Assembly: GCA_016946835.1 (NCBI GenBank)
Contig: JACVTC010000043.1
Coordinates: forward strand, 1 to 64,000
Origin: Neocallimastix lanati (nom. inval.)
Lineage: Eukaryota > Neocallimastigomycota > Neocallimastigomycetes > Neocallimastigales > Neocallimastigaceae
DNA: 64,000 nt
Reading direction: 5' to 3'
The notes under the pieces are model-generated. The model saw nothing but the letters and a program-made list of their open reading frames with translations. It did not search any database and was not told the origin of the DNA. Each line of letters begins with the position of its first letter. Within the stretch, counting starts at the first letter, position 1. Made by a program: the position numbers and the translations under genes. Shown piece after piece: positions 10,714 to 20,574 of the stretch.

Positions 10714-11892
10714 TTAATTTAAAGCTCCAAAAGCAGCAGAAATGAAGTTGTAGTAACCAGCAGAAACAGCTTTACCATCATGATCAGCATCTGGAACTTC
10801 AAACCAGATGTGTTCTTGATTATTTCTAGTTAAAATATCATGGTAACTCTTTGGGAATTGACCTACAACGGAATCATGAGTACCACAGGAAATAAGGGTA
10901 ACAATTGGTGGAATTTCAGCACGGAAGGTATCTTCTGTAAATAAACCCTTATGATATCCAGAGAAATCAGTACCTGGAGTAACACCTGGAGCTGGAGAGA
11001 AGGCACCAACATAACCAAATAAGTCAGATCTCTTATAACCAATATAGAGACTGTTACGACCACCCATAGAGAAACCACAGACAGCTGTATTTTCTCTACC
11101 AGTAAGAATGGAATAATTGGCTTCCATGTATGGCATAATACTATCAACTAAATCATTGATAAAGTTATCATAACCATCAAAGAATTCTTGGTTGAAAGCT
11201 GGTGGAACTTCATTACCTCCTTCTGGAGCATATTCATTTGGAAGTACAATAATCATTTCTTTAGCTTTACCTTCCTTAGCTAAATTTGTTGGAATAGTGA
11301 TACTACCCATGGTTGTATCTAACATAGAATCTTCATTACCCATAATACCATGTAATAAATATAATACTGGATATTTCTTGCTTTCAGTATAGTTTGGAGG
11401 AAGAATAATGTTTAATGGACGATCACTATTAGTAGTTTTAGAGTGATAATAAATTTTCTTTGGAGTAGGGTATTCTACACCACTTTGTTCAGCGATAGCT
11501 TCAGCTGGACAAATATTAACGACATTGAGTTTACTCATATAATCATTAGCTGGGGTTGTAGTTTGAACTGGTATTGGAGTACCATCGTCATAAACAATTG
11601 GTTGTTCCCATAAATTTGCTGGATTAACAGTATTATTTGTGGAATCATCTGGTGTGGATGGAACAGGTGTTTGAACTGGTATTGGTTTACCATCATCATA
11701 AACAACAGGTTGTTCCCATAAATTTGCTGGATTAACAGTATTATTTGTGGAATCATCTGGTGTGGATGGATCAGTTTTTTGAACTGGTATTGGTTTACCA
11801 TCATCATAAACAACAGGTTGTTTCCATAAGTTAGCTGAAACTTTTATAGCTAAAACAGATGCAACTAAAGATAAAATATTGAAAGTTTTCAT
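10714..11892 (-). CDS. Secreted CE1-family (esterase D / feruloyl esterase-like) carbohydrate esterase
   Basis: 392 residues, single exon, start at 11892. Residues 1-20 are a signal peptide (hydrophobic core NILSLVASVLAI, cleavage after SA). Residues 21-113 hold 2.6 copies of a 36-residue module beginning NLWxQPVVYDDG, joined by Thr/Ser/Pro/Asn linkers. Residues about 120-392 are an alpha/beta-hydrolase of the esterase D type: LLHGIMGNE oxyanion region, nucleophile elbow GFSMGG (S275), then D340 in CGTHDS and H371 in DADHDG as the likely triad. The family removes ferulate or acetate from xylan, consistent with plant-wall breakdown by a gut fungus; the exact substrate cannot be read from sequence. 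There is no cysteine-rich fungal dockerin, so cellulosome attachment is not indicated. The gene is far less AT-rich than its flanks, compatible with strong expression or with horizontal acquisition, which is common for such enzymes in these fungi. Confidence 0.9.
   Translation of the reverse strand: MKTFNILSLVASVLAIKVSANLWKQPVVYDDGKPIPVQKTDPSTPDDSTNNTVNPANLWEQPVVYDDGKPIPVQTPVPSTPDDSTNNTVNPANLWEQPIVYDDGTPIPVQTTTPANDYMSKLNVVNICPAEAIAEQSGVEYPTPKKIYYHSKTTNSDRPLNIILPPNYTESKKYPVLYLLHGIMGNEDSMLDTTMGSITIPTNLAKEGKAKEMIIVLPNEYAPEGGNEVPPAFNQEFFDGYDNFINDLVDSIMPYMEANYSILTGRENTAVCGFSMGGRNSLYIGYKRSDLFGYVGAFSPAPGVTPGTDFSGYHKGLFTEDTFRAEIPPIVTLISCGTHDSVVGQFPKSYHDILTRNNQEHIWFEVPDADHDGKAVSAGYYNFISAAFGALN
11554..11832 (-). 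repeat. In-frame 108-bp tandem repeat in the esterase gene
   Basis: Two full units (11832-11725 and 11724-11617) and a partial third (11616-11554) encode the NLWxQPVVYDDGKPIPVQ module. The two full units are nearly identical at DNA level, which points to recent unequal exchange or slippage. Confidence 0.9.
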
Positions 11893-12484
11893 TTTATTTT
11901 TTTTTTTATATATATATATATTTTTTTTTATTGTTATTTTTTTTTTTATTTTTATTTTTGTTTTATTATAATAATAAAAATAATAATAACTGTTACTAAT
12001 ATAAAATTTTTTAAAAAAAAAGGTACAAAAAGCCTATATTTATATAAAAATAAAAAAAAAAAGAAAAAAAGAGGATGAATATATATATTTAATGTTGATA
12101 ATCTATATCAATTAAAATAGAAAATAATTAAATTAAAAAAAATATTTTTTTTTCCTTTTTTTCCTTTTTTTATTAAAAAGAATTAAGTAGTAAATTTAAT
12201 TTACTAAATTTGTTTTACGAATTATAATTATACTATCTAAATATAATTTAATAAAACTTTATTTTTTTTTTTTTTTAATAAAAAAGGAAAAAAAAGATCA
12301 TCATATTATAATAAATATAAATTACTATTTCTTCTATAAAATATATTATTTTAATAAAATATTTAATATAAAAATTAATTCAATCCTCAAATAAAAAAGT
12401 ATTATTAAAAATTTTTATTGTTTTTTATTGTTTCTTATATATTTTTTCACTATAATTACACAATTTAATCTTTTCATGAGGCAA

Positions 12485-12517
<33 letters not shown>

Positions 12518-13966
12518 TTATTATTTTATAATTAATATTGGTGATTTTGAAAGTTAACAATTTATCATTTATTTATTATACTTTATTTATGAATATATTT
12601 TTTTAAAGAAAATAAAATTTTCTTAATATTATATGGAATAGTAATTATGTGGTATTCCATCTATAATTATAAATTATAAATTATAAATGATATTTATTAA
12701 CTAAATTATAAACTTTAGCTCATAGTTATTATTCAAATAAATAAAATATGTAAATTAATTGAATATTTACATATAATAATAGAAGTTAATAGTATTAAGT
12801 ATACCTGTTATTTTTCTATCTTATTTATATTTTGATTGAAGTAATCTTTTCAAATATATTTATTTATTAATTTATTAATTATATTTCATTATATATATTT
12901 TTTAATATTTAAATATACATCATATCAATTCAATAGTGAAATAGAGATAAAGATAATAAATAATAAATAATAAATAATAAATAATAAATAATAAATAATA
13001 AATAATAAATAATAAATAATAAATAATAAATAATAAATAATAAATAATAAATAATAAATAATATAAATAATAAATAATAAATAATAAATAATAAAACATA
13101 TATATGATATTAAAGATAATTGGTTATTCATGAAAAAAAGTTTTTTCAAAAATAAATATTAATTTACGAATAATGAAAATAATAATTAAATATTATATTA
13201 ATAGTAATAACAATAATAAATTGAATTAAATAAATTAAGGTTTTAATGAATGAATGAAAGAATTTTATTTAATAAGATTATATTTAATATTTATAATATA
13301 ATATGAATAATTCTAATAGAAGTGAATTATAAATTTAAAATTTTACTATATTTTAATTTTTATTGCGGTTCAAAAAAATATATATATATTATGATTTATA
13401 CTGACTAAAATTATTGGCTACTCTTTAATATTTAATAAAGTTTTATTTAAAAAATTATATTTTTTTAATATTTTTATTTATTAGTGATTAAGGTTAAACT
13501 TAATATATGAGAGTAGCTGATCTTTTTTTTTTTATTTTTATTAATGATTTAATTCTTTGAAAATCAGAAACGGTTATCTTCATTTATTTTATAATAATAA
13601 TAATATAATAATAATAATAATAACAATTTTTAAAGGGATTTAATTAGTTATTAATTATTTATACATTTATTTATTATAAAATAATTTATTGACAAAAGTC
13701 ATGAATTTTCGTCAAAAAGTATAAATAATTCTTTTATAAACTCTATAATTATTTCATGTGAATAAAGAAACTATTTACATGGGCATGAAAAATCTAATAA
13801 TTTATATTAAATTATGGATAAACATTTTAAGTTTTGTTTTTACATAAATATTTATGATTTATATTTTTCTATTATTTAATTATAAACTTAAATTATTAAG
13901 TTTATTTATTTATATTTTATTTATATTTTTTCCTAATAATTCTATAATAATAATAATAACAATAAT
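11893..13966. other. AT-rich spacer upstream of the esterase, no gene seen
   Basis: It contains the esterase promoter region (T/A runs and TATATA at 11903-11920), a heptamer TAAATAA-type microsatellite at 12954-13095, and an AAT run at 13937-13966 into which copia element A is inserted. Confidence 0.6.
12954..13095. repeat. AATAAAT heptanucleotide microsatellite
   Basis: About 20 copies of the 7-bp unit AATAAAT, with one irregular unit near 13062. Confidence 0.9.
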
Positions 13967-14288
13967 TGTTAGCTTTATTAAATTTAGATCTATAATAATA
14001 TTCCTTATGGAATATGGTATACAAGGGAAAATAAGTGTATGATCTATCTTTCAGCTTTAAATAAGTAATAAAGTCACATGTTACAACATGCGTTTTCCAT
14101 AACATAAAATAAATTAAAAATTAATTAAATAAATATTAAAAGATAATTAACATAGATTTATACAAGACGATAGATCATAATACATTTAAGTAATCATTAA
14201 ATATAAATAAATAAATACGCATAAATATAAATAAATACTATAAATAAATTAAATTAAATATATAGTTAAATTATGAGTGCAGTCAACA
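13967..14288 (-). repeat. 3' LTR of copia element A
   Basis: 322 bp, TG..CA ends. It differs from the partner LTR at three sites (for example ATACGCATAA here and ATACACATAA there). The short reverse ORF inside it is shared with the other LTR and is not a gene. Confidence 0.95.
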
Positions 14289-14298
14289 CTCCCCCTCA
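14289..14298 (-). promoter_or_regulatory. Polypurine tract of element A
   Basis: The minus strand reads TGAGGGGGAG directly before the 3' LTR. Confidence 0.85.
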
Positions 14299-14308
14299 AA
14301 TAATATTT

Positions 14309-16087
14309 TTAGATAAAAATGTTGTTTGTAAATTTTTGTATCTTTGGTCCATTTGAGTCCTTGGTTAATATGTCCGCTAGCATGTTTTCAGTATCAATAT
14401 ATTCTAATTTTACTTTCTTCTTTGCAATATTGTCCCTGTTGAAATGATATCTTACACTTATATGCTTTAATTTTGTATTTATTTCTCCGTTCTCCATTAT
14501 TTTCTTACTTGCTTGATTATCTGTATAGATTTTAACAGTTATCCATTTGTTTAAAATTTCTTTTATTATATTTCTAATCCATAATATTTTCTTTATATTT
14601 TCGGAAGTGCTTATGTACTCTGCTTCAGCAGTAGACGTAGCAACACTTGTTTGTTTTCTTGGATAACCAGCATATCGGACTTGTTCCCATAAGTATTATT
14701 CCTCCTGAGGTAGATTTTCTATCTTCCAAACAGCCGGCAAAGTCAGAGTCGGTATATGCAACAAGCTCCCCCTTTCCATTATATTCTATCTTAAATTCTT
14801 TGGTACTATTAATATATTTTAGAATATTTATTATTTTGTTCCAATCCGATATAGTTGGATTTTCACATTTTCTTGAAGCTTTATTTACAGCGAAAGCTAT
14901 GTCAGGTCTAGTACATTTCGAAAGGTATATTAAGGAACCTATTGCGCTTTTGAAGATTGTTTTATCGAAAGGTTTATTGTTTTCTGATATTTTATTATCA
15001 CCAGTACATGGTGTTTTTCTTTTCTTTGTATTATCAATATTAAATTTATACAACATATTATTTATAAAATTTTTCTGTGAAATAATATATGAATTATTTT
15101 CTTTCTTTACTTCAATTCCTAATATGTATTCAATTGGATCACATTTAAATATTTTAAATTTTGATTTTATTTTATTTATTATTTGTTTAATGTATTCGTT
15201 TTCTCCAGCGATGACCATGTCGTCCACGTATAAGCCGATAATGCATTTTGTTATATTATTTTTTGTAAATTTGAAAATACATTGTTCGGATTTAATTTGA
15301 ATGAACTTATTTTTTATTAGAATTTTCTAATGGTATTATACCATTATCTACCAGATTGCTTAAGGCCATACAAAGCTTTGTTGAGCTTCCAATATCCCCG
15401 CCCAAAGCGCGTATCGCCTTTAGGAATAGTAGTATAAATATCTTTATCAAGCGGAGCATTAAGGTAAGCGGCCTTTATATCTAGCTGGAAAATATTCCAC
15501 TTAAGAGCAGCAGAAATAGCGAATATTAGTTTAAGACCATCAATGTTTAGAGTAGGAGAATAAGTTAATTCATAATCGATTCCCCATTTTTGTTTAAAAC
15601 CACGAGCAACTAAACGAGCTTTATATTTATAAATATTATTATTTGAATCACGTTTAGTGTTGAAAACCCATTTTGTGGTAATGATGTTTTTGTTTTTAGG
15701 TAAATTTTTAACAAAAGTCATAATATTATTAGAATAAAGATTATTAAGTTCATCATTAATAGCCTCAATCCAGTTATTTTTGTCTTCACTGTTTATTGCT
15801 TCTTCATACGTATTAGGAATGTGACAAAATATAGAAGCAATAATAATGTCGTTGATTTGGTCTAGTTTTCTACGAGAACTAATATTAGTAGGTGCAGTCT
15901 CTTTATATTTTGGACTAAGTGGTCTTTTATAGATGTTGCCATATTCTGTAATGGCTACAATGTCATCCATAATTTCATCTTTATTAAAATCAATAACACT
16001 TGATGCATCTATAAGAGATTTGTGGGCATAATTTTCTTTGTTTACTATATTATTGTTGTTAAATTTATTATTTATTCGTTATTATTA
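14309..16087 (-). pseudogene. Copia element A reverse transcriptase-RNase H, broken
   Basis: The RT frame opens at about 16087, -1 relative to the upstream Gag-PR-IN ORF, and runs through TTKWVFNTKRD, KARLVARGFKQ and QLDIKAAYLNAPLDKD to ALYGLKQSGR. There the codon expected to be Gln before Trp is TAA (15344-15346). Two further stops (15314-15319) and indels follow before YVDD (about 15220). A second open segment (15227-14625) covers the RT thumb and RNase H start (YTDSDFAG). An extra A near 14655 (SKKQT region) shifts the frame again, and the rest (STAEAEY, YTDNQASK, NMLADILTK) is in the third segment ending at 14309. RT and RNase H motifs are otherwise well kept, so the lesions look recent. 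Confidence 0.9.
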
Positions 16088-19000
16088 GTAAGTGAAATTT
16101 CGTCTGATTTTTGAGAAATTTGGTTGGTTGAAGAATCGGTTTTTAAAGGTAAATTCTGATTAATATTAAATGGAAGAGTTATATTTTTAAGATTTTCCAT
16201 TACCGTATTTTTATTATCTGAAGGAATATTATTGATATCTATTGTAGGAGTGGAGAAATTATAGTTTTTCTTCATAGAGTCGCTGGATTTTGAATTTTGT
16301 TGAATTAATTCATTATTTTTCGATAAAAAATTTTTATTAATAAAATTTTGATCATTTTTTGGTAAATTTTTGATATTCATTGATTTATTTGAATTATTAA
16401 TAGATTTATGTGAATCATTATTGTTGTCATATGTTATTATTGAATTATTTGAAAATTTTTTGATATGATATGAATGTGATTTTGCTTCAGCCAATAGATT
16501 TTCTTGAAAATTTTCATCATTTTTTGAAAAATTTTTATTATTAAAATTTTTTTTCATATTATTATTATTTATTGTAAAATTCTGTAAATTTTGGCTTGAT
16601 TTTTCATTATTTAAAAATATTTTATTTTTATCAAAATTTTCAAATTCGGTTATTTTTTCTTTTCCTTTGTTCCTGCTAGAAGTTGAGGCGGCGTAAGCAG
16701 GATCTTCTGGTTTATATTTTTCAATAATACTAGAATTAAAATTGGTATTCTTAGTATTATTTCTAAACTTTTTATTATAATTTTTATTTATTATTTCTAA
16801 ATTTCTATTTATCTCACTCAAATAATTATTTTCAGAATTATTTTTGTCAACATTGTTGAAATTGAATTTCAATTTAAATTCACAATTATTTTTATTTTTA
16901 ATTTCAGGATTAATTTTAGAATTAATTTCAACATCTTTATTTAAATTATGGTTATTTTTCTGCTTTATATCTTTATTATCAAATTCTTGATTTTCTTCAT
17001 TTAACGATATATTATTGACATGCTTATTTTTAATGTAATTACTTTTATGTTCTGTATTAGTAGTCCTTTCATTATTAATATTTTCATTTAAAATGTTTTC
17101 TTCATTTAAGATGTTTCTTCCATTAAAATTATTTTCATTGTTCATATTATTATCTTCATTTATATTATTATCTTCATTTATATTATTATCTTCATTTATA
17201 TTATTATCTTCATTTATAATATTATCTTCTGGATTCATATCTTTTCTATTGTTGTCTTTCATAAATGAGAAGTAAGAGTCTTTATAATTGCTTGTTTCGT
17301 ATTTGTGTTTACTAGGCTCTTCTTCAACGAATTCTACATCGTTAGTATAATGTATTTTATTATTTTCAATATCCATGATAATATATGAATATTTTTTATC
17401 ATCAAATCCCAAGAATACGCCCTTCTTAGCATTTGGTAAAAATTTTGATTTGTGTTGTGTATCATCCCTGTAATAACACACACAACCAAAAGTTTTTAAA
17501 TGTTTTAACTCTACCTTTTTGTTGTAAAATACTTCATTGGGTATCAAAAATTTATTTCCTGAATGGGGAATTAAGTTATATATGTAGCATGCCTGTTTTA
17601 TGGCGAAATTCCAAAAGTTTTCTGATAATTCTGCCCAATATAGAAGAGTTTTAGCTGAATTTCTAAGAGTTCTGTTTATTCTTTCAGCTTTTCCATTAAC
17701 TTCAGGACAACCTGGGGGAGAATAGGTTTTTTCTATTCCATTTTCTTTACAGTATTTATTAACTGTTTTATTTTTAAATTCCTTTCCTCCATCTGATTTA
17801 AATATTTTAATATTATATTCTTCAAATTGGTTATTTAAGTACTTGAAGAATTCCACAATTAATTCGGGGGCTTCGGCTTTAGATTTTAAAGTATATATCC
17901 ATACTTTTCTTGAGAATTCATCCATGAATGTAATAAAGTATTTTTTATTATTGATAGATGAATTGTATGGACCTGAAATGTCTGAATGTATTATTTCTAA
18001 TATTTTCGTAGCTTTTGGTGTTTTTCCTCTGTGTGATTTCCTTGACATTTTAGCTACTTTACATTCTATGCATTTAGGAGTTTTTATTTGGTGTAAACTT
18101 AGATATTTGTTTATGTTTTCTAGGTAATAATGACCTAGTCTTCTATGCCAAATTTCAAGGCTTTTTTCATCAACTTCGTTTAAAGCCATAATATTTTTAT
18201 CCTTTTCTTCAAAGTTTTTATTAATCTTGTAAGTATTTACTAAGAATTGATTATCATTTGTAGAATAATAAGTTCCTATATATACATTATTTGGACCCCA
18301 TAAGTTAAATCTACCACGTGTATAATCATCAGTGTCAATAATGACTCTATATCCAATTTTGGCCAGTTCTATTCCACTAATAAGATTTTTAGTTGCAGAT
18401 TTTGAATATAATACCCTGTCTAGTCGTACATATATTCCATTAATGTAACATTCGTAAGTACCATATCCTTCGAAGCTACACATTGTCCCATTGGCACATC
18501 TTAACTTTACTTTGCAGTGAATAAAATTATTTAGCAAATTAAAATCATTAGTTATATGTTCTCCAGCACCAGTATCATATAACCATTCACTAGTCTTATC
18601 ATTTTCTTCATAATAATTGATGTTGTTTACATATAATTCCTCTTTTTTATTAGGAATTGTTATTTCCTTTGGAATAATAAAACTATCATTCACGTATTCA
18701 ATTAATCCAGAAAATTTAACCTTATTGTTAATGTTTATTTCTTCTTGTTTTTCTATCAGTGCCCTTGCGTCTTCAAAATCAAAATTATCGTCATAACTAC
18801 TGGCACTGTCTGGATCAGAAATTTTACTTATCAAATGTAAAGACTTCTTTGGATAATCATTTAATGTGGTCTTTACTTGAAGCTTTTCTTGCCTCCCTTT
18901 ATTATGATTTGACTTCGTATTCATATTATATATGCAGTTTCTGGTAGAGTGTCCTTTAACTTCACAAATGTGACAATATGATTTATTATTATTGTCTTTG

Positions 19001-19746
19001 TTACTATTATCTTTATTATTATTGTTATATTGGTTACCATTTTGCTTTCCTCTTTTCTTAGAGTTAGAGCTTTTGTTATTATGGTTGTTGTATTCATTTT
19101 TCTTTGAGGAATTACTAGTTCTTCTTCCTCTACTGATAAAATCTAGATCCATTGGATCATCTTTTTCAATGGTTTTGTTATCTTCCCAATTTTCTAGGTA
19201 AGATTTTGCATAAATAAAACTTTTGAGATTATTAATATATACATTAGGGTCACTATTCAAATTAATTTGAATGATATTTTTATAATCATCCGGTAGTACG
19301 TTATAGAGATATTTTAATTTTTCCTTATCAGTGATCTCCACATGTTGTTCTTCCATATCATCGAAAGTTTCTTTCATAAGTTCTAGCTTTTCGATTATTT
19401 GATTTCTATCTCTGGCTTTAATACTACTTAACCTTTTAAGCCAGTATTCCATATCAGCATTTGAATTTCCATATTTTGATTTGAGTCTTTCCATTATACG
19501 GAAACCATTGTTAAGTCTGCTGATTTCTCTTAAAACAGAATCATCGACATTCTTACTGATCATGATAACATCGTTGACATTGGGGTTGTAATCAAAACCT
19601 ACATCATTAAGTTTTCCAACGACGTCGACTTCCATGAATTCCTTAATACCTTGACGTTTAGCGGCATTGTCAATAAGGAATTTCCACTCATTAAAGTTGG
19701 ATTTTCCATGGAGGCGTTGGTCCTTAGCTAAGTTAAAGTCTTGCAT
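16072..19746 (-). CDS. Copia element A Gag-protease-integrase polyprotein
   Basis: 1224 residues, start at 19746, intact. Residues 1-200 are a copia Gag of UBN2 type, followed by a CCHC zinc knuckle (CHICEVKGHSTRNC, near 18960) that packages RNA. Next comes the aspartic protease (LYDTGAGEHIT, near 18570), the pre-integrase HHCC zinc site (IWHRRLGH then CIECK), and the integrase core with catalytic D in IHSDISG, D in KSDGGKEF and E in VNGKAER. The C-terminal 350 residues are Asn-rich linker, including four NEDNNI hexapeptide repeats (about 17150-17225). Gag and protease are fused here without a frameshift, unlike element B. RT lies in the next frame downstream. Confidence 0.95.
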   Translation of the reverse strand: MQDFNLAKDQRLHGKSNFNEWKFLIDNAAKRQGIKEFMEVDVVGKLNDVGFDYNPNVNDVIMISKNVDDSVLREISRLNNGFRIMERLKSKYGNSNADMEYWLKRLSSIKARDRNQIIEKLELMKETFDDMEEQHVEITDKEKLKYLYNVLPDDYKNIIQINLNSDPNVYINNLKSFIYAKSYLENWEDNKTIEKDDPMDLDFISRGRRTSNSSKKNEYNNHNNKSSNSKKRGKQNGNQYNNNNKDNSNKDNNNKSYCHICEVKGHSTRNCIYNMNTKSNHNKGRQEKLQVKTTLNDYPKKSLHLISKISDPDSASSYDDNFDFEDARALIEKQEEININNKVKFSGLIEYVNDSFIIPKEITIPNKKEELYVNNINYYEENDKTSEWLYDTGAGEHITNDFNLLNNFIHCKVKLRCANGTMCSFEGYGTYECYINGIYVRLDRVLYSKSATKNLISGIELAKIGYRVIIDTDDYTRGRFNLWGPNNVYIGTYYSTNDNQFLVNTYKINKNFEEKDKNIMALNEVDEKSLEIWHRRLGHYYLENINKYLSLHQIKTPKCIECKVAKMSRKSHRGKTPKATKILEIIHSDISGPYNSSINNKKYFITFMDEFSRKVWIYTLKSKAEAPELIVEFFKYLNNQFEEYNIKIFKSDGGKEFKNKTVNKYCKENGIEKTYSPPGCPEVNGKAERINRTLRNSAKTLLYWAELSENFWNFAIKQACYIYNLIPHSGNKFLIPNEVFYNKKVELKHLKTFGCVCYYRDDTQHKSKFLPNAKKGVFLGFDDKKYSYIIMDIENNKIHYTNDVEFVEEEPSKHKYETSNYKDSYFSFMKDNNRKDMNPEDNIINEDNNINEDNNINEDNNINEDNNMNNENNFNGRNILNEENILNENINNERTTNTEHKSNYIKNKHVNNISLNEENQEFDNKDIKQKNNHNLNKDVEINSKINPEIKNKNNCEFKLKFNFNNVDKNNSENNYLSEINRNLEIINKNYNKKFRNNTKNTNFNSSIIEKYKPEDPAYAASTSSRNKGKEKITEFENFDKNKIFLNNEKSSQNLQNFTINNNNMKKNFNNKNFSKNDENFQENLLAEAKSHSYHIKKFSNNSIITYDNNNDSHKSINNSNKSMNIKNLPKNDQNFINKNFLSKNNELIQQNSKSSDSMKKNYNFSTPTIDINNIPSDNKNTVMENLKNITLPFNINQNLPLKTDSSTNQISQKSDEISLTNNNE

Positions 19747-19803
19747 GATTTCGAAGCGGTGAAGCGAATTAATTAAGTACTTTTAATAATAAATAATATG
19801 AGT

Positions 19804-19821
19804 CAACTGAGACTCTTAATC
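19804..19821 (-). promoter_or_regulatory. Primer-binding site of element A, tRNA-Lys(CUU) anticodon-loop type
   Basis: The first bases inside the 5' LTR on the minus strand are GATTAAGAGTCTCAGTTG. Their complement contains GACTCTTAATC, the conserved anticodon stem-loop of eukaryotic tRNA-Lys(CUU). Element B has the same first 14 bases at the same place. Priming would use the 5' half of a cleaved tRNA, as known for Drosophila copia with tRNA-iMet. Confidence 0.7.
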
Positions 19822-20143
19822 TGTTAGCTTTATTAAATTTAGATCTATAATAATATTCCTTATGGAATATGGTGTACAAGGGAAAATAAGTGTATGATCT
19901 ATCTTTCAGCTTTAAATAAGTAATAAAGTCACATGTTACAACATGCGTTTTCCATAACATAAAATAAATTAAAAATTAATTAAATAAATATTAAAAGATA
20001 ATTAACATAGATTTATACAAGACGATAGATCATAATACATTTAAGTAATCATTAAATATAAATAAATAAATACACATAAATATAAATAAATACTATAAAT
20101 AAATTAAATTAAATAAATAGTTAAATTATGAGTGCAGTCAACA
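19822..20143 (-). repeat. 5' LTR of copia element A
   Basis: 322 bp; partner of 13967-14288. It is bounded inside by the primer-binding site and outside by the ATAAT duplication. Confidence 0.95.
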
Positions 20144-20543
20144 ATAATAATAACAATAATAATAATAAGTAATAATATTATTAATATTTATGCTTGAAAG
20201 AACACGATTTATTCAAAAGATAATATTTTTTCATTATAAACTAAAACAATTAATATTAATTAGAATATTTATTACTGGTTTTTTTAATATAACTTTTTTA
20301 TAATTTTTTATTTTTTTTTATGTTATTTTATTCAATCTGTACTTTATATTCATATTCTACTATTTATTTTATTTTATTTTTATTAATACTTTTATACTAT
20401 TCCTTCCCATCTTTTTTTTTTTTTTTTTTTTTAATAATATTTATTTATTATTTTTATTTATTACCAATATCTATATCTATCAGATATTTTTTAAATCAAA
20501 AAATTGTATTTTTTATTAATTTTATAAATATAACTTAATCTTT

Positions 20544-20574
<31 letters not shown>

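Larger units (their letters stand above)
13967..20143 (-). mobile_element. Complete Ty1/copia retrotransposon A
   Basis: 6177 bp, transcribed right to left. Both LTRs are 322 bp, start TGTTGAC and end GCTAACA in element orientation, and differ by only three substitutions by eye. The flanks give a matching 5-bp target duplication ATAAT (13962-13966 and 20144-20148), although the site is an AAT repeat. In element order it holds the LTR, a primer-binding site, Gag-PR-IN in one 1224-codon ORF, RT-RNase H (broken), a polypurine tract and the second LTR. The domain order PR-IN-RT-RH defines copia. It inserted recently but this copy cannot make its own RT. Confidence 0.95.

Noticed and set aside
13917-14105. 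Short reverse ORF repeated at 19769-19960
   Set aside because: Lies inside the two LTRs of element A; shared because the LTRs are identical there.
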